Of a DNA stretch of 27,236 nt, positions 7,379-14,625 are shown in pieces. Both the position numbers and the translations under genes were made by a program. The DNA is taken from assembly GCA_025925185.1 (NCBI GenBank), contig JAICLV010000011.1:1-27236 (forward strand), written 5' to 3'. How positions within the stretch are numbered: the stretch's first letter is position 1; the number at the start of each line of letters is the position of its first letter. Under the pieces are notes generated by a model. It was given only the letters and a program-made list of their open reading frames with translations. It was not told the DNA's origin and searched no databases. This stretch comes from Acidothermaceae bacterium (GTDB taxonomy: Bacteria > Actinomycetota > Actinomycetes > Acidothermales > Acidothermaceae).

Positions 7379-8451
7379 CCGTCACCGAGGCCGAGCAGGT
7401 GCTGCTTGACGCGCGTCTTCTCGTGTCACGAGGTGATTGGGATCTCGACATCGCCTTGCGATTGGCACCGGGTGGAGTGACCGCGCTGCTCGGGCCAAAC
7501 GGCGCGGGCAAGAGCACCACGTTGCAGGCACTCGCCGGGCTGCTGCGCGTCGCCGACGGCCGCGTCGTCCTCAACGGCGCCGTGCTCGACGACCCGCAGG
7601 AGGGGGTTCATCTCCCCGCCGAGGAGCGCCGGATCGGCCTCGTCTTCCAGGACTACCTGCTTTTTCCGCATCTGTCGGCCCGCGACAATGTCGCCTTCGG
7701 CCTGCGGGCGCGGGGGGTCGGCAAGGCTGACGCGCGCGAGGCGGCCGATCGCTGGCTCTCCCGGATGGGCCTCGCGGCGCATGCCGCGCGTCGTCCAAGA
7801 GAATTGTCTGGAGGGCAGGCGCAGCGGGTCGCGTTGGCCAGGGCGCTCGCCACTGAGCCCCGCTTGTTATTGCTCGACGAACCGCTCGCCGCGCTCGACG
7901 CGGGCACTCGGATGTCTGTGCGAACAGATTTGCGCGGTCATCTCGACGACTTCGGAGGGGCGACGGTCGTCGTCACCCACGATCCGCTTGACGCGCTGGT
8001 GCTCGCCGACCATGTGGTGGTGATCGAAAACGGGCGCGTCGTGCAGGCGGGCACGCCGGCGGAGGTGGCGCGGCAGCCGCGCACGCGTTACGTCGCGTCG
8101 CTGGTCGGGCTCAATCTGCTGCGTGGCCTCGCGCGTGGTGGCGGCGTGGTGCTGGACGACGGGACGACGCTGACGACGGTTGACGAGCACGACGGCCCCG
8201 TGTTCGTCGTGGTACGACCCAGCGCGATCGGCGTGTACGGCGGACAACCGCACGGCAGTCCGCGCAACGCCTGGCCGGCCCGGCTCACCAGCGTCGAACA
8301 GCAAGGGCACGCGGTGCGGCTAGCGGCGATCGGACCTCCCGACGTGTTCGTCGATGTGACGCCGCAAGCGGTCGCTGAGCTGGGATTGACCGTTGGCTCA
8401 TCGGTGTGGCTCAGCGCCAAAGCGACCGACCTGCTGGTGTACCCGCGCTGA
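7375..8451 (+). CDS. modC: Molybdate ABC transporter ATP-binding protein ModC
   Basis: This ATPase powers molybdate import through ModB (358 residues). Walker A GPNGAGKST is at 40-48, the Q-loop at FQDYLLFPHL (91-100), the signature LSGGQAQRVALARAL at 144-158, Walker B LLLLDEP at 164-170 and the H-loop His at about 202 (VVVTHDPLDAL). The C-terminal part (about 235-358) has the regulatory beta-rich TOBE region seen in ModC (VVVRPSAIGVY ... LTSVEQQGHAVRLAAI). I use the ATG at 7375, which overlaps the modB stop; the GTG at 7363 is a possible earlier start. It closes the operon. Confidence 0.96.
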   Translation: MTVTEAEQVLLDARLLVSRGDWDLDIALRLAPGGVTALLGPNGAGKSTTLQALAGLLRVADGRVVLNGAVLDDPQEGVHLPAEERRIGLVFQDYLLFPHLSARDNVAFGLRARGVGKADAREAADRWLSRMGLAAHAARRPRELSGGQAQRVALARALATEPRLLLLDEPLAALDAGTRMSVRTDLRGHLDDFGGATVVVTHDPLDALVLADHVVVIENGRVVQAGTPAEVARQPRTRYVASLVGLNLLRGLARGGGVVLDDGTTLTTVDEHDGPVFVVVRPSAIGVYGGQPHGSPRNAWPARLTSVEQQGHAVRLAAIGPPDVFVDVTPQAVAELGLTVGSSVWLSAKATDLLVYPR

Positions 8452-8524
8452 TCGCGCGGCGCGATGGGCCGATCGGTTGGATTCGCGACGCCAGCCGGGC
8501 GTTCCGTCAACCGTCCCGCGTTTA

Positions 8525-8530
8525 TAGGAT
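8525..8530 (+). promoter_or_regulatory. -10 element TAGGAT of a probable leaderless promoter
   Basis: TAGGAT (TANNNT type) is followed by 7 nt (ctccgac) and then GTG at 8538, with no ribosome-binding site. This fixes the start of the ATPase gene well downstream of the longest open frame. Confidence 0.6.
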
Positions 8531-8537
8531 CTCCGAC

Positions 8538-9059
8538 GTGCGTCAAGTCGAGAAGACTTTTGAGGGTGCGGCCGGCAACGTCTCGGCGGCACGGCATTTC
8601 GTGTCCGCCACCCTCGATGAGGAGGGCGCGGGCGACGTGGCGTGGGCCGCGGTGCAGATTGTCAGCGAGCTGGCCACCAACGCTGTCGTGCATGCCGCGA
8701 CCCCTTTCACCGTGACAGTCCTCGTCGACGTCGGGCTTGTGCGGATCGCCGTCACCGACGCCAAACCCTTCGCCGTCGCGACGCAGCGGCATTTCTCCGA
8801 CTACACGACCACCGGTCGCGGGCTGCGCCTCGTCGAGCGGATGTCGCGGTCGTGGGGGGTCGACACCTCACAGTCGATCAAGACGGTGTGGTGCGAGATC
8901 GTGCGGGCGACGTCGGGTGGTGAGCTCGAGCCGTCGTCGAGACCTGAGCTGCGCGGTACGGCGGAGAACGGCGCGACGTTGCCGACGCCCGCGTCGTCGT
9001 CCGAGAACGACGGCGTGACGCCAACCGTCGAGGCGCTTGCCCTGCGGCTCACCGCATGA
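8538..9059 (+). CDS. RsbW/SpoIIAB-like histidine-kinase-fold ATPase
   Basis: This small GHKL-type ATPase (173 residues) belongs to the HATPase_c_2 class found as anti-sigma-factor kinases and related regulators in actinobacteria. The N-box is AVQIVSELATNAVVHAA (about 38-54). The G1 region, VTDAKP at about 72-77, is degenerate compared with DxGxG. The G2/lid is TTGRGLRLVERMSRSWGV (91-108), followed by KTVWCEI. A Ser/Glu-rich low-complexity tail follows from about 126. Its partner sigma or anti-sigma antagonist is not in the window. The stop overlaps the ATG of the next gene, which may encode its functional partner. The start is set by a leaderless TAGGAT-7 nt-GTG arrangement. Confidence 0.85.
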   Translation: MRQVEKTFEGAAGNVSAARHFVSATLDEEGAGDVAWAAVQIVSELATNAVVHAATPFTVTVLVDVGLVRIAVTDAKPFAVATQRHFSDYTTTGRGLRLVERMSRSWGVDTSQSIKTVWCEIVRATSGGELEPSSRPELRGTAENGATLPTPASSSENDGVTPTVEALALRLTA

Positions 9060-9571
9060 GCGACGTGACCGACCTGAACGGGTTGGCGGATGTCGGCGCC
9101 CTCGCGTTGCGCGAGGTGCGGTTGCTTGGCGTGCCGATCGCGGTGCATGCCGCCGCCCAGGAACACGGCGCCGAGTTGATGCGCGAGATGTACCTGATCG
9201 CGCAGCAGCTGCACGCCGTGGGCGATGGCGGAGTCGCCGAGCACCTGCCGGTGCGGCTCGTGCAACTTGTCGAGGCGCTCACCGGGGAGTACTCCGGCTG
9301 GACCGCCACCCAAGACCGCGAACTCGAGACGGCGGTCGCCAACGGCGTCACGTCGATCGACCTGGTGTACCAAATACCGGCCGGCGCGGGGGCGGCCGCC
9401 GAACAGCTGGGCGGCATGCTCGACGAGTCCGACGAGTACTGTCGCGCCGGGCGGCACCTCCTGACGTTGGCCACGCCACCCGAACTGGTGCGCTATCGGC
9501 AGTGGTACCTCGGGGAGTTCGTCCGGCAACTCGACGGGCGGCCGGCCACGTCCTGGGCCGACTTCGGCTGA
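9056..9571 (+). CDS. Hypothetical protein coupled to the RsbW-like ATPase
   Basis: This 171-residue soluble protein is not one I recognise. It has no signal peptide or membrane segment and is predicted mostly helical: LREVRLLGVPIAVHAAAQEHGAELMREMYLIAQQL (described here in parts: LREVRLLGVP, then VHAAAQEHGAELMREMYLIA) and a centre with VYQIPAGAGAAAEQLGGMLDESDEYC. It ends with ELVRYRQWYLGEFVRQLDG and an acidic tail. Its ATG lies within the TGA overlap of the ATPase gene (ATGA), so the two are made together in fixed ratio. A role as a binding partner or effector of the ATPase is inference from position only. Confidence 0.75.
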   Translation: MSDVTDLNGLADVGALALREVRLLGVPIAVHAAAQEHGAELMREMYLIAQQLHAVGDGGVAEHLPVRLVQLVEALTGEYSGWTATQDRELETAVANGVTSIDLVYQIPAGAGAAAEQLGGMLDESDEYCRAGRHLLTLATPPELVRYRQWYLGEFVRQLDGRPATSWADFG

Positions 9572-9577
9572 TCTTCG

Positions 9578-9595
9578 CCGCCGCCGCGGCGGCGG
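9578..9595. terminator. GC-rich perfect palindrome after the ATPase/hypothetical pair
   Basis: An 18-bp perfect palindrome of CCG/CGG triplets starts 7 nt after the stop codon. It would fold as a strong short hairpin without a T-run, a plausible actinobacterial terminator separating this pair from the padR operon. Confidence 0.45.
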
Positions 9596-9609
9596 GATGG
9601 CCGACTCTT

Positions 9610-9652
9610 TCAACCGATTCAAGTTGACAGGCGTATGCCCGCGCCCTAATAC
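9610..9652 (+). promoter_or_regulatory. Near-consensus promoter with overlapping inverted repeat, padR operon
   Basis: TTGACA (9624-9629) and TAATAC (9647-9652) are separated by 17 nt, close to the ideal sigma-70-type promoter. An inverted repeat TCAAC (9610-9614) / GTTGA (9623-9627) overlaps the -35, a typical position for repression by PadR, which often controls its own operon. Function as a PadR operator is inferred. Confidence 0.65.
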
Positions 9653-9697
9653 TCGGCCACGGATAACCGGGGGCGGGCAAGTGGAGGTGACGCCGCG

Positions 9698-10345
9698 GTG
9701 GCGAGGAGGCCGACAAATCCGTTGGCGCTCGCGGTGTTGGTGCTGCTGTACGAGCGGCCGATGCACCCGTACGAGATGGCGTCGACGCTGCGCGAGCGCG
9801 CCAAGCAGGAGAGCATCAAGCTCAACTACGGCTCGCTTTACACCGTGGTCGACGCCCTTGTGCGAGACAGCTTGATCGAGGCGGTCGAGACCGTGCGCGA
9901 GGGCCGCCGGCCGGAGCGCACGATCTACGACATCACCGAGTCCGGCAAGGTGTTGATGGTCGACTGGCTAAGCGACCTGATTCGCCTGCCAGCTAAGGAA
10001 TTCACCCAATTCGAGGCTGGCTTGTCGTTGATCGGCGCGCTTCATCCGGACGACGCGGTGCGGCTGCTGCGGGCCCGGTTGCTCGCGCTCGAGGTCGAGA
10101 TTCGGGCAACCGAAGGCCTGCGCGGGATGACCGAGGACTTCGACCTGCCGCGGCTGTTTTGGATCGAGAGCGAGTACCGGGGCGTGCTGCGCATCGCCGA
10201 GCGCGACTGGGTGCGGTCGCTTATCGACGACATCGAGTCCGGTCGGCTCGACGGTGTCGAGATGTGGCGGCAATTCCACGCGGAGCGCACGCCCGTTTCG
10301 CCGTCTGAGAAGAAGAAGCGTAAATCTGACAAGGGAGCAAAGTGA
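9698..10345 (+). CDS. PadR-family transcriptional regulator
   Basis: This winged-helix repressor has 215 residues. The PadR N-terminal domain is clear at about 7-85: PLALAVLVLLYERPMHPYEMASTLRER in two stretches, NYGSLYTVVDALVRDSLIEAV, then GRRPERTIYDITESGK for the wing. A longer helical C-terminal dimerisation domain (about 95-190) follows, and the tail is Lys-rich (SEKKKRKSDKGAK). The GTG is 7 nt after the excellent ribosome-binding site GGAGGTGA (9683-9690). It precedes an ABC exporter and overlaps its start, so it most likely senses a toxic compound and controls the exporter and itself, as in multidrug PadR systems such as LmrR. Confidence 0.95.
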   Translation: MARRPTNPLALAVLVLLYERPMHPYEMASTLRERAKQESIKLNYGSLYTVVDALVRDSLIEAVETVREGRRPERTIYDITESGKVLMVDWLSDLIRLPAKEFTQFEAGLSLIGALHPDDAVRLLRARLLALEVEIRATEGLRGMTEDFDLPRLFWIESEYRGVLRIAERDWVRSLIDDIESGRLDGVEMWRQFHAERTPVSPSEKKKRKSDKGAK

Positions 10346-11373
10346 TGACCGCGTCATCGCCGGGCGTCGCCACAGCGACGATCGGACGATCGGGCGCCGA
10401 CATAGCGGTGCGCGATCTCACCAAGACTTACAAGGGAAACGTGCGGGCGCTGCGCGGCGTCACCTTCGACGTCGCACCTGGAACCGTGTTCGGCCTGCTC
10501 GGGCCGAACGGCGCCGGAAAGTCGACGACGGTGAAGATCCTCACGACGCTTTCGCGCGCCGACTCCGGTACCGCGACCGTCGGCGGAATCGACGTCGACG
10601 CGCATCCCGATCGGGTGCGCCGCGTCATCGGTTGCGTCGCGCAGCAGTCTGCGTGCGATGTTGAGGCGACCGGGTTTGAAAACCTAGCGTTGCAAGGGCA
10701 GCTGTATGGGTTGCACGGGAGCGCGTTGCGGGCTCGGGCCAACGAGTTGCTCGATCAATTCGGTCTTGTCGACGCCGCCAAACGCATCACCAAGACGTAC
10801 TCCGGGGGCATGCAGCGCAAGCTCGACGTCGCAATGGGATTGATGCATCGGCCGCGCGTCCTGTTTCTCGACGAGCCGACCACCGGGCTCGACCCGCAAG
10901 CGCGCGCGGAGATGTGGACCGAGATCTCCCGGCTTGCGCGCGACGAGGGCCTCACTGTGTTGCTAACGACCCACTACCTGGAAGAGGCAGACAAGCTTGC
11001 CGACGACCTGGCGATCGTCGATGGCGGCGTCGTGGTCGCGCGCGGCGCTCCCGAAGCGCTGAAGAGCGAGCTGCGCGGAGACGCGGTCGTCGTCGAGTTC
11101 GCGGCGACACCCGATGCAGAAGCGCTGCGCGATTGCATCGCCAGCCAGCAGCTTCGCGAGGTCGCCATCGACGGCCGCAGCATGCGCGGCCGCGCCGACA
11201 ACGGGGCGTCGGCGCTGCCCGCCTTCTTGGTGGCGCTTGAGTCGGCCGGTCTCTCTGTCGCGTCGGCGACCGTCGCACGACCCTCTTTGGACGACGTGTA
11301 CCTGCGCCACACCGGCCGTTCGTACGAGGCAGCCGGTGCGCAAACCTCCGAGCCCGCAAAGGAAAACCGCTGA
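10345..11373 (+). CDS. ABC exporter ATP-binding protein, DrrA-like
   Basis: This is the ATPase of an ABC-2 type exporter of the daunorubicin-resistance (DrrA) class, 342 residues. Walker A GPNGAGKST is at 53-61, the Q-loop at CVAQQSACDVEATGFENL (97-114), the signature YSGGMQRKLDVAMGL at 152-166, Walker B VLFLDEPTTGLDP at 172-184 and the H-loop TTHYLEEAD near 205. The C-terminal region has the family's RPSLDDVYLRHTGR motif. The ATG at 10345 is 7 nt after AAGGGAG and shares one base with the padR stop; GTG at 10342 is an alternative. The substrate is unknown, probably a drug, lipid or small metabolite. Confidence 0.95.
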   Translation: MTASSPGVATATIGRSGADIAVRDLTKTYKGNVRALRGVTFDVAPGTVFGLLGPNGAGKSTTVKILTTLSRADSGTATVGGIDVDAHPDRVRRVIGCVAQQSACDVEATGFENLALQGQLYGLHGSALRARANELLDQFGLVDAAKRITKTYSGGMQRKLDVAMGLMHRPRVLFLDEPTTGLDPQARAEMWTEISRLARDEGLTVLLTTHYLEEADKLADDLAIVDGGVVVARGAPEALKSELRGDAVVVEFAATPDAEALRDCIASQQLREVAIDGRSMRGRADNGASALPAFLVALESAGLSVASATVARPSLDDVYLRHTGRSYEAAGAQTSEPAKENR

Positions 11374-12158
11374 TGAGCACGCTCACCTTGACGATGCGGC
11401 AGACCGGCGGCATCGGCGTTCGGCATGTCCGCGCGTTGTTGCGCCAGCCGGCGTTCGTGATGATCAGCCTGGTGCAGCCGGTCATCTGGCTGCTGCTGTT
11501 CGGCCAGCTCTTCAAGAGCGTGGCGCGCCTGCCCGGCTTTACCACCAACTCCTACATCGAGTTCTTGACGCCCGGCATCGTGGTGATGAACGCGATGTTC
11601 AGCAACGGCTGGTCGGGCATGTCGGTCATCAACGACCTCGACCGGGGAGTGATGAACCGCTTTCTCGTCTCACCGGTGTCGCGCGGCGCGATCATCGCCG
11701 GTCACCTGGCCAACAGCCTGGTCACGACGCTGGTGCAGTCACTCATCATCATCGGATTGGGCATCCTGGCGGGGGCCCGCTTTCACGGCGGCGTAGGAGC
11801 GGTCGTGCTGTTGCTAGCCGCGGCGTTGCTGCTGGGCGCGGCGTTCGCCACGTTCTCCGACGCGCTTGGGCTGCTGATGCGCAAGGAAGAGTCGATGATC
11901 GCGGCCGTGACGTTCTTGGTGCTGCCGATGTCGTTCTTGTCGACGCTGTTGATGCCAAGCACCGAGGTCACCGCGTGGATTCGAGACGTCGCGGCTTACA
12001 ACCCGGTCAACTGGGCCGTCGAGGTCGGCCGGCAGTCCTTAGTGGCCGACCCGGATTGGGGATTCGCGTTCTCCCGACTCGGCTTCTTGGTGCTGCTGTG
12101 CCTCGCCTGCCTTTGGCTGGCCGTGCGCGCGTTCCGCAGCTACCAAAAATCGGTCTAG
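11373..12158 (+). CDS. ABC-2 type exporter permease, DrrB-like
   Basis: This membrane permease (261 residues) pairs with the DrrA-like ATPase. About six transmembrane helices are visible, e.g. FVMISLVQPVIWLLLFGQLF (about 28-47) and SLVTTLVQSLIIIGLGIL. The ABC-2 family features are present: an N-terminal amphipathic section, INDLDRGVMNRFLVSPVSR, the LPMSFLSTLLMP element and YNPVNWAVEVGRQ. The ATG shares a base with the preceding stop. It ends only 10 nt before the convergent L,D-transpeptidase stop. Export of a hydrophobic compound under PadR control is the most likely role. Confidence 0.95.
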   Translation: MSTLTLTMRQTGGIGVRHVRALLRQPAFVMISLVQPVIWLLLFGQLFKSVARLPGFTTNSYIEFLTPGIVVMNAMFSNGWSGMSVINDLDRGVMNRFLVSPVSRGAIIAGHLANSLVTTLVQSLIIIGLGILAGARFHGGVGAVVLLLAAALLLGAAFATFSDALGLLMRKEESMIAAVTFLVLPMSFLSTLLMPSTEVTAWIRDVAAYNPVNWAVEVGRQSLVADPDWGFAFSRLGFLVLLCLACLWLAVRAFRSYQKSV

Positions 12159-12168
12159 TGCCGCTGCG

Positions 12169-13338
12169 TCACGCGTGGGTGACGGTCACCACGGTGCCGT
12201 AGTCGATCAGGTTCCACACCGTCTGCGCCGCGTCGTACGGCAGCTCGACACAACCCAGGCTCTGCGGACTCCCGTAGGAGGCCCGCTTGAAGCCGTGGAT
12301 CGCGTCGCCTTGGTAGAAGTAGCTGATGAACGGCACGCCGGGGTCGTTGTACTTCGTCCCGTCGGGGTTGGTGCCCTTCATCGTCTGGGTGCGGAACCTC
12401 GAGAACACTGGCCAGCTGCCGATCGGGGTTTCCGCAGCCGAGATGCCGGTGTTGGCTTTCGACGAGAAGACGAAGTCGCCGTCACTCCAAATCCGCAGTG
12501 TCTCGGGACGCTTCATCGTCGTCCAAGCCCATGTGTAAGGCTGCGGGTCGACGGCGCCCGCGACGGCGTCGTGCAGCAACGCGGCCCACACCGCGGGGCC
12601 GGCGACTCCGTCGATCGCGAGATGGTGCACGTTCTCGAACGCCATGATCGCGCCCTTGGTGACCGCCGTCATCTTTCCTGGCGCCCAAAGCGCGCTGAGC
12701 TCGGCGGGTGTTGAGCCGTATCGCATCGCGAAGTCACCGGCTGGCGGCGCGAATGCCAACGCTCCTTGCCCGGCGGCGGTGTTGGCGATCGCGGTCGCGG
12801 GTGCGAAGGTCAGCGGCAGGTAATGCAGGTCGGCGAGGATCTGCTGCGCGCGCAACAGCGAACCGTCGGCCACCTTGTAGGTGAACTGCTTGGTGCCGGC
12901 GGTGACGGTGACGGTGGTGTCGGGCACGAACGGAACGGTCGGGGTGAACCGCCAGGTGGCAGGCGTCGGCTGCGACCAGGAGCCCTCGGTCTGTGGGTCT
13001 ACTTGCGGCAGCGGGCTGGCAGCTGTGGTCGGTGCGTCGTACGTGACGACGATCGGGTCGGCCCCGGACGCGCCAGACGACGTCGAGATGCTCACCGCCG
13101 TCGCCGGTCTCACCACAACATCGGACGCTGCCGGTTGCGCTGGCTTCGATGGACTGCTCGGCGGCGCGGTGACCGCTCCGGTCGCGGCCGCTGCGCGTTG
13201 CGTTCCTGCCGAACCCGCCCCGTAGCGGTCGGTGAGCACCGCGATGCCAGCGACCACGGCGAGCGCCACGGCGGCGGCGATGGACACGCTCACGCCACGC
13301 CGCGATTGCGACGCTCGGCGGTGCTTGGCCATCATCAC
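12169..13338 (-). CDS. L,D-transpeptidase with Ig-like and peptidoglycan-binding-like regions
   Basis: This is a membrane-anchored or secreted cell-wall cross-linking enzyme of 389 residues. An N-terminal signal/anchor (SVSIAAAVALAVVAGIAVL, about 17-35) is followed by an Ala/Pro/Ser-rich linker. An Ig-like region (about 90-155, ending PDTTVTVTAGTKQFTYKV) and a peptidoglycan-binding-like segment (MTAVTKGAIMAFENVHHLAIDGVAGPAVW) follow. The C-terminal YkuD domain has His348 and catalytic Cys363 in the HG...SLGCVELP motif. L,D-transpeptidases form 3-3 cross-links between meso-diaminopimelate residues and can resist most beta-lactams. GTG at 13338 is 8 nt after GGGAG; two ATGs follow directly and could serve instead. 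A small hairpin, CGTCAC/GTGACG (12167-12184), overlaps its end. Confidence 0.93.
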   Translation of the reverse strand: MMMAKHRRASQSRRGVSVSIAAAVALAVVAGIAVLTDRYGAGSAGTQRAAAATGAVTAPPSSPSKPAQPAASDVVVRPATAVSISTSSGASGADPIVVTYDAPTTAASPLPQVDPQTEGSWSQPTPATWRFTPTVPFVPDTTVTVTAGTKQFTYKVADGSLLRAQQILADLHYLPLTFAPATAIANTAAGQGALAFAPPAGDFAMRYGSTPAELSALWAPGKMTAVTKGAIMAFENVHHLAIDGVAGPAVWAALLHDAVAGAVDPQPYTWAWTTMKRPETLRIWSDGDFVFSSKANTGISAAETPIGSWPVFSRFRTQTMKGTNPDGTKYNDPGVPFISYFYQGDAIHGFKRASYGSPQSLGCVELPYDAAQTVWNLIDYGTVVTVTHA

Positions 13339-13408
13339 TGCGTGTGCTCCCGGTTCCCGTGCGGTCTTCCTCTATAGACAACCACGCGCGGAACCCTACG
13401 CAGGTTGC

Positions 13409-14071
13409 TTACGCGTCGCGTTTCGCGCGTGCGCGCAATTGAAGATGCAGGATGTGCCGCCTGATGGCTTCCGAACCCGGGCCACCGATGTCGAACGCCA
13501 CGACGGCTTCGATCTGCTCGCTCCCGTCGTCCAACTCAATGGTGCGGACGACGTAGCCGGGCACCGCGACGCGTTCGCGTCCGATGACGGTGCGGACGAC
13601 GGTACGTTGCAGTTCGGGGATCTCGCGACGCGACAGCCGCACCCGGAAGCCGCCCTCGGAGATGTCGACGGTGGTGGCGGACACCGCGTCGCCGTCCAGC
13701 TCTAGGACGACGTCGATGCAGGCGCGCACCCGGATGTAGCGACGGCGTTGGATCAAGTGCGGCTGGCGGATCGGCCGCAACCGCCACAGCTTTGCGCCGC
13801 CCGGGCTCGTCGAGCTGAGCACTCGGCACAATTGCTCGTAGCGTCCGCGCGGCGACATCCAAGACAGCTCGACGTCTCGGCTGCCGCTGGCAAGCAGCAC
13901 CGAGTTCGCGCCCGCGGGCGCGCCAACGACGATCGCGTCGGGCTCGACGTCCTCGACGTGCGTCGCGTATTCGTGACCTTCACCGGCGAGTTTGCCGGCG
14001 GCCGCGATGCGCAGCACGACGGGCGCGTCGATGCCGAGCGAACCAAGTCCCCGTGACATGGTCATGCTCAT
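13409..14071 (-). CDS. PilZ-domain (YcgR-like) cyclic-di-GMP receptor
   Basis: This protein of about 220 residues has an N-terminal YcgR-like beta domain (about 10-100) and a C-terminal PilZ domain. The c-di-GMP signature is visible: QRRRYIRVRACIDVVL contains the RxxxR arginines, and VDISEGGFRVRL matches D/NxSxxG. YcgR-type proteins bind c-di-GMP and brake the flagellar motor, fitting the neighbouring flbD and fliA. The start is uncertain. I use the ATG at 14071, which is followed by two more in-frame ATGs; GTG at 14131 would add 20 residues. None has a strong ribosome-binding site. Confidence 0.88.
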   Translation of the reverse strand: MSMTMSRGLGSLGIDAPVVLRIAAAGKLAGEGHEYATHVEDVEPDAIVVGAPAGANSVLLASGSRDVELSWMSPRGRYEQLCRVLSSTSPGGAKLWRLRPIRQPHLIQRRRYIRVRACIDVVLELDGDAVSATTVDISEGGFRVRLSRREIPELQRTVVRTVIGRERVAVPGYVVRTIELDDGSEQIEAVVAFDIGGPGSEAIRRHILHLQLRARAKRDA

Positions 14072-14145
14072 GAGCGTGGACGCGAGCTGGGCGAATGGCT
14101 CTCCACGATTGCCTTGTCGGCAGAAGTCCACGGCGACTCAAGCCC

Positions 14146-14202
14146 TCGGCTGTTAGACGGTCGCGTCCATTGTCGAGCGCGCGGGGTCCGTCTAACAGCC
14201 GA
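14146..14202 (-). repeat. 15-bp perfect inverted repeat upstream of pilZ
   Basis: TCGGCTGTTAGACGG (14146-14160) and CCGTCTAACAGCCGA (14188-14202) are exact reverse complements, separated by 27 nt. On the minus strand the hairpin lies 23 nt after the small ORF's stop and 74 nt before the chosen pilZ ATG. It could be a terminator/attenuator or an operator. No T-run follows. Confidence 0.6.
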
Positions 14203-14225
14203 AAGTCATGCTCACCTAGGTCGAC

Positions 14226-14336
14226 TCACTCGGCGAGCCAGAGCGCCGGGGTGTTCGGCGGCTCCGAGGCGCAGATTGCCTTGGCGCGGGTGCGGCCATG
14301 CGTTCGCTTCGCATGGCGGATTTCTGCTTGGTGCAC
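14226..14336 (-). CDS. Possible small ORF, 36 residues, unknown function
   Basis: A GTG start preceded at 6 nt by GAGGAG (14343-14348 region) opens a 36-codon frame. The predicted peptide is basic in its first half (HQAEIRHAKRTHGRTRAKA) and ends with SEPPNTPALWLAE. I do not recognise it. The ribosome-binding site is stronger than those of the annotated flagellar neighbours, which is the main reason to list it. It could be a leader peptide for pilZ, a small protein in its own right, or chance. Confidence 0.35.
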   Translation of the reverse strand: MHQAEIRHAKRTHGRTRAKAICASEPPNTPALWLAE

Positions 14337-14541
14337 GTGAGTCTCCTCGAATCTTTCGTTACGACAACAGGGGTCTGCGACGCGCTGAGACCCGCGCGGA
14401 TATGCGGGGTCGGCGCCTCGAGCCACGGACGTCGGGTGCGACGCCGCGGGCCAGGGTCGAGCGAAATTCCCCGAGGCGAGGTGCCTTGAGAGGTATTCGA
14501 GATCGATCTCGTGGTTCAGCCTGCGCCGGGCGCGGCTGACC

Positions 14542-14565
14542 TGTCAAGAGATTGGACTAGACCAA
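14542..14565 (-). promoter_or_regulatory. DasR-like palindrome next to a TTGACA -35 box
   Basis: Read on the minus strand, TTGGTCTAGTCCAA (14565-14552) closely resembles the GntR/HutC-family DasR operator core TGGTCTAGACCA. TTGACA follows after 4 nt (14547-14542), and a weak CAGGCT -10 lies 18 nt further. DasR in Streptomyces responds to aminosugar phosphates. No chitin or GlcNAc gene is adjacent, so the site's target here would be the small ORF/pilZ transcript. Confidence 0.45.
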
Positions 14566-14625
14566 ATTGCTTACCCGCGAGGCCGCCCGAACCGTGTCGG
14601 GCCGCGATGCGGATGCGAGCCTGGC

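Larger units (their letters stand above)
14072..14625. other. 550-bp gap between pilZ and flbD with several regulatory-looking elements
   Basis: No conventional gene fills this stretch. It holds a DasR-like palindrome, a TTGACA box and a 14-bp palindrome CGAGATCGATCTCG (14498-14511). It also has a 36-codon ORF with a strong ribosome-binding site, an 8-bp-stem hairpin inside that ORF (14295-14317) and a 15-bp inverted repeat. All would lie on one minus-strand transcript leading into pilZ. Confidence 0.6.

Noticed and set aside
10086..10330. Any second toxin-antitoxin or defence-like gene beside padR
   Set aside because: Only shadow frames are present; padR, the ATPase and the permease fill the strand with overlaps.
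12170..13380. Long frames antisense to the L,D-transpeptidase
   Set aside because: They mirror the real gene's codon structure; their products are Arg/Gly/Pro-rich with no domains.
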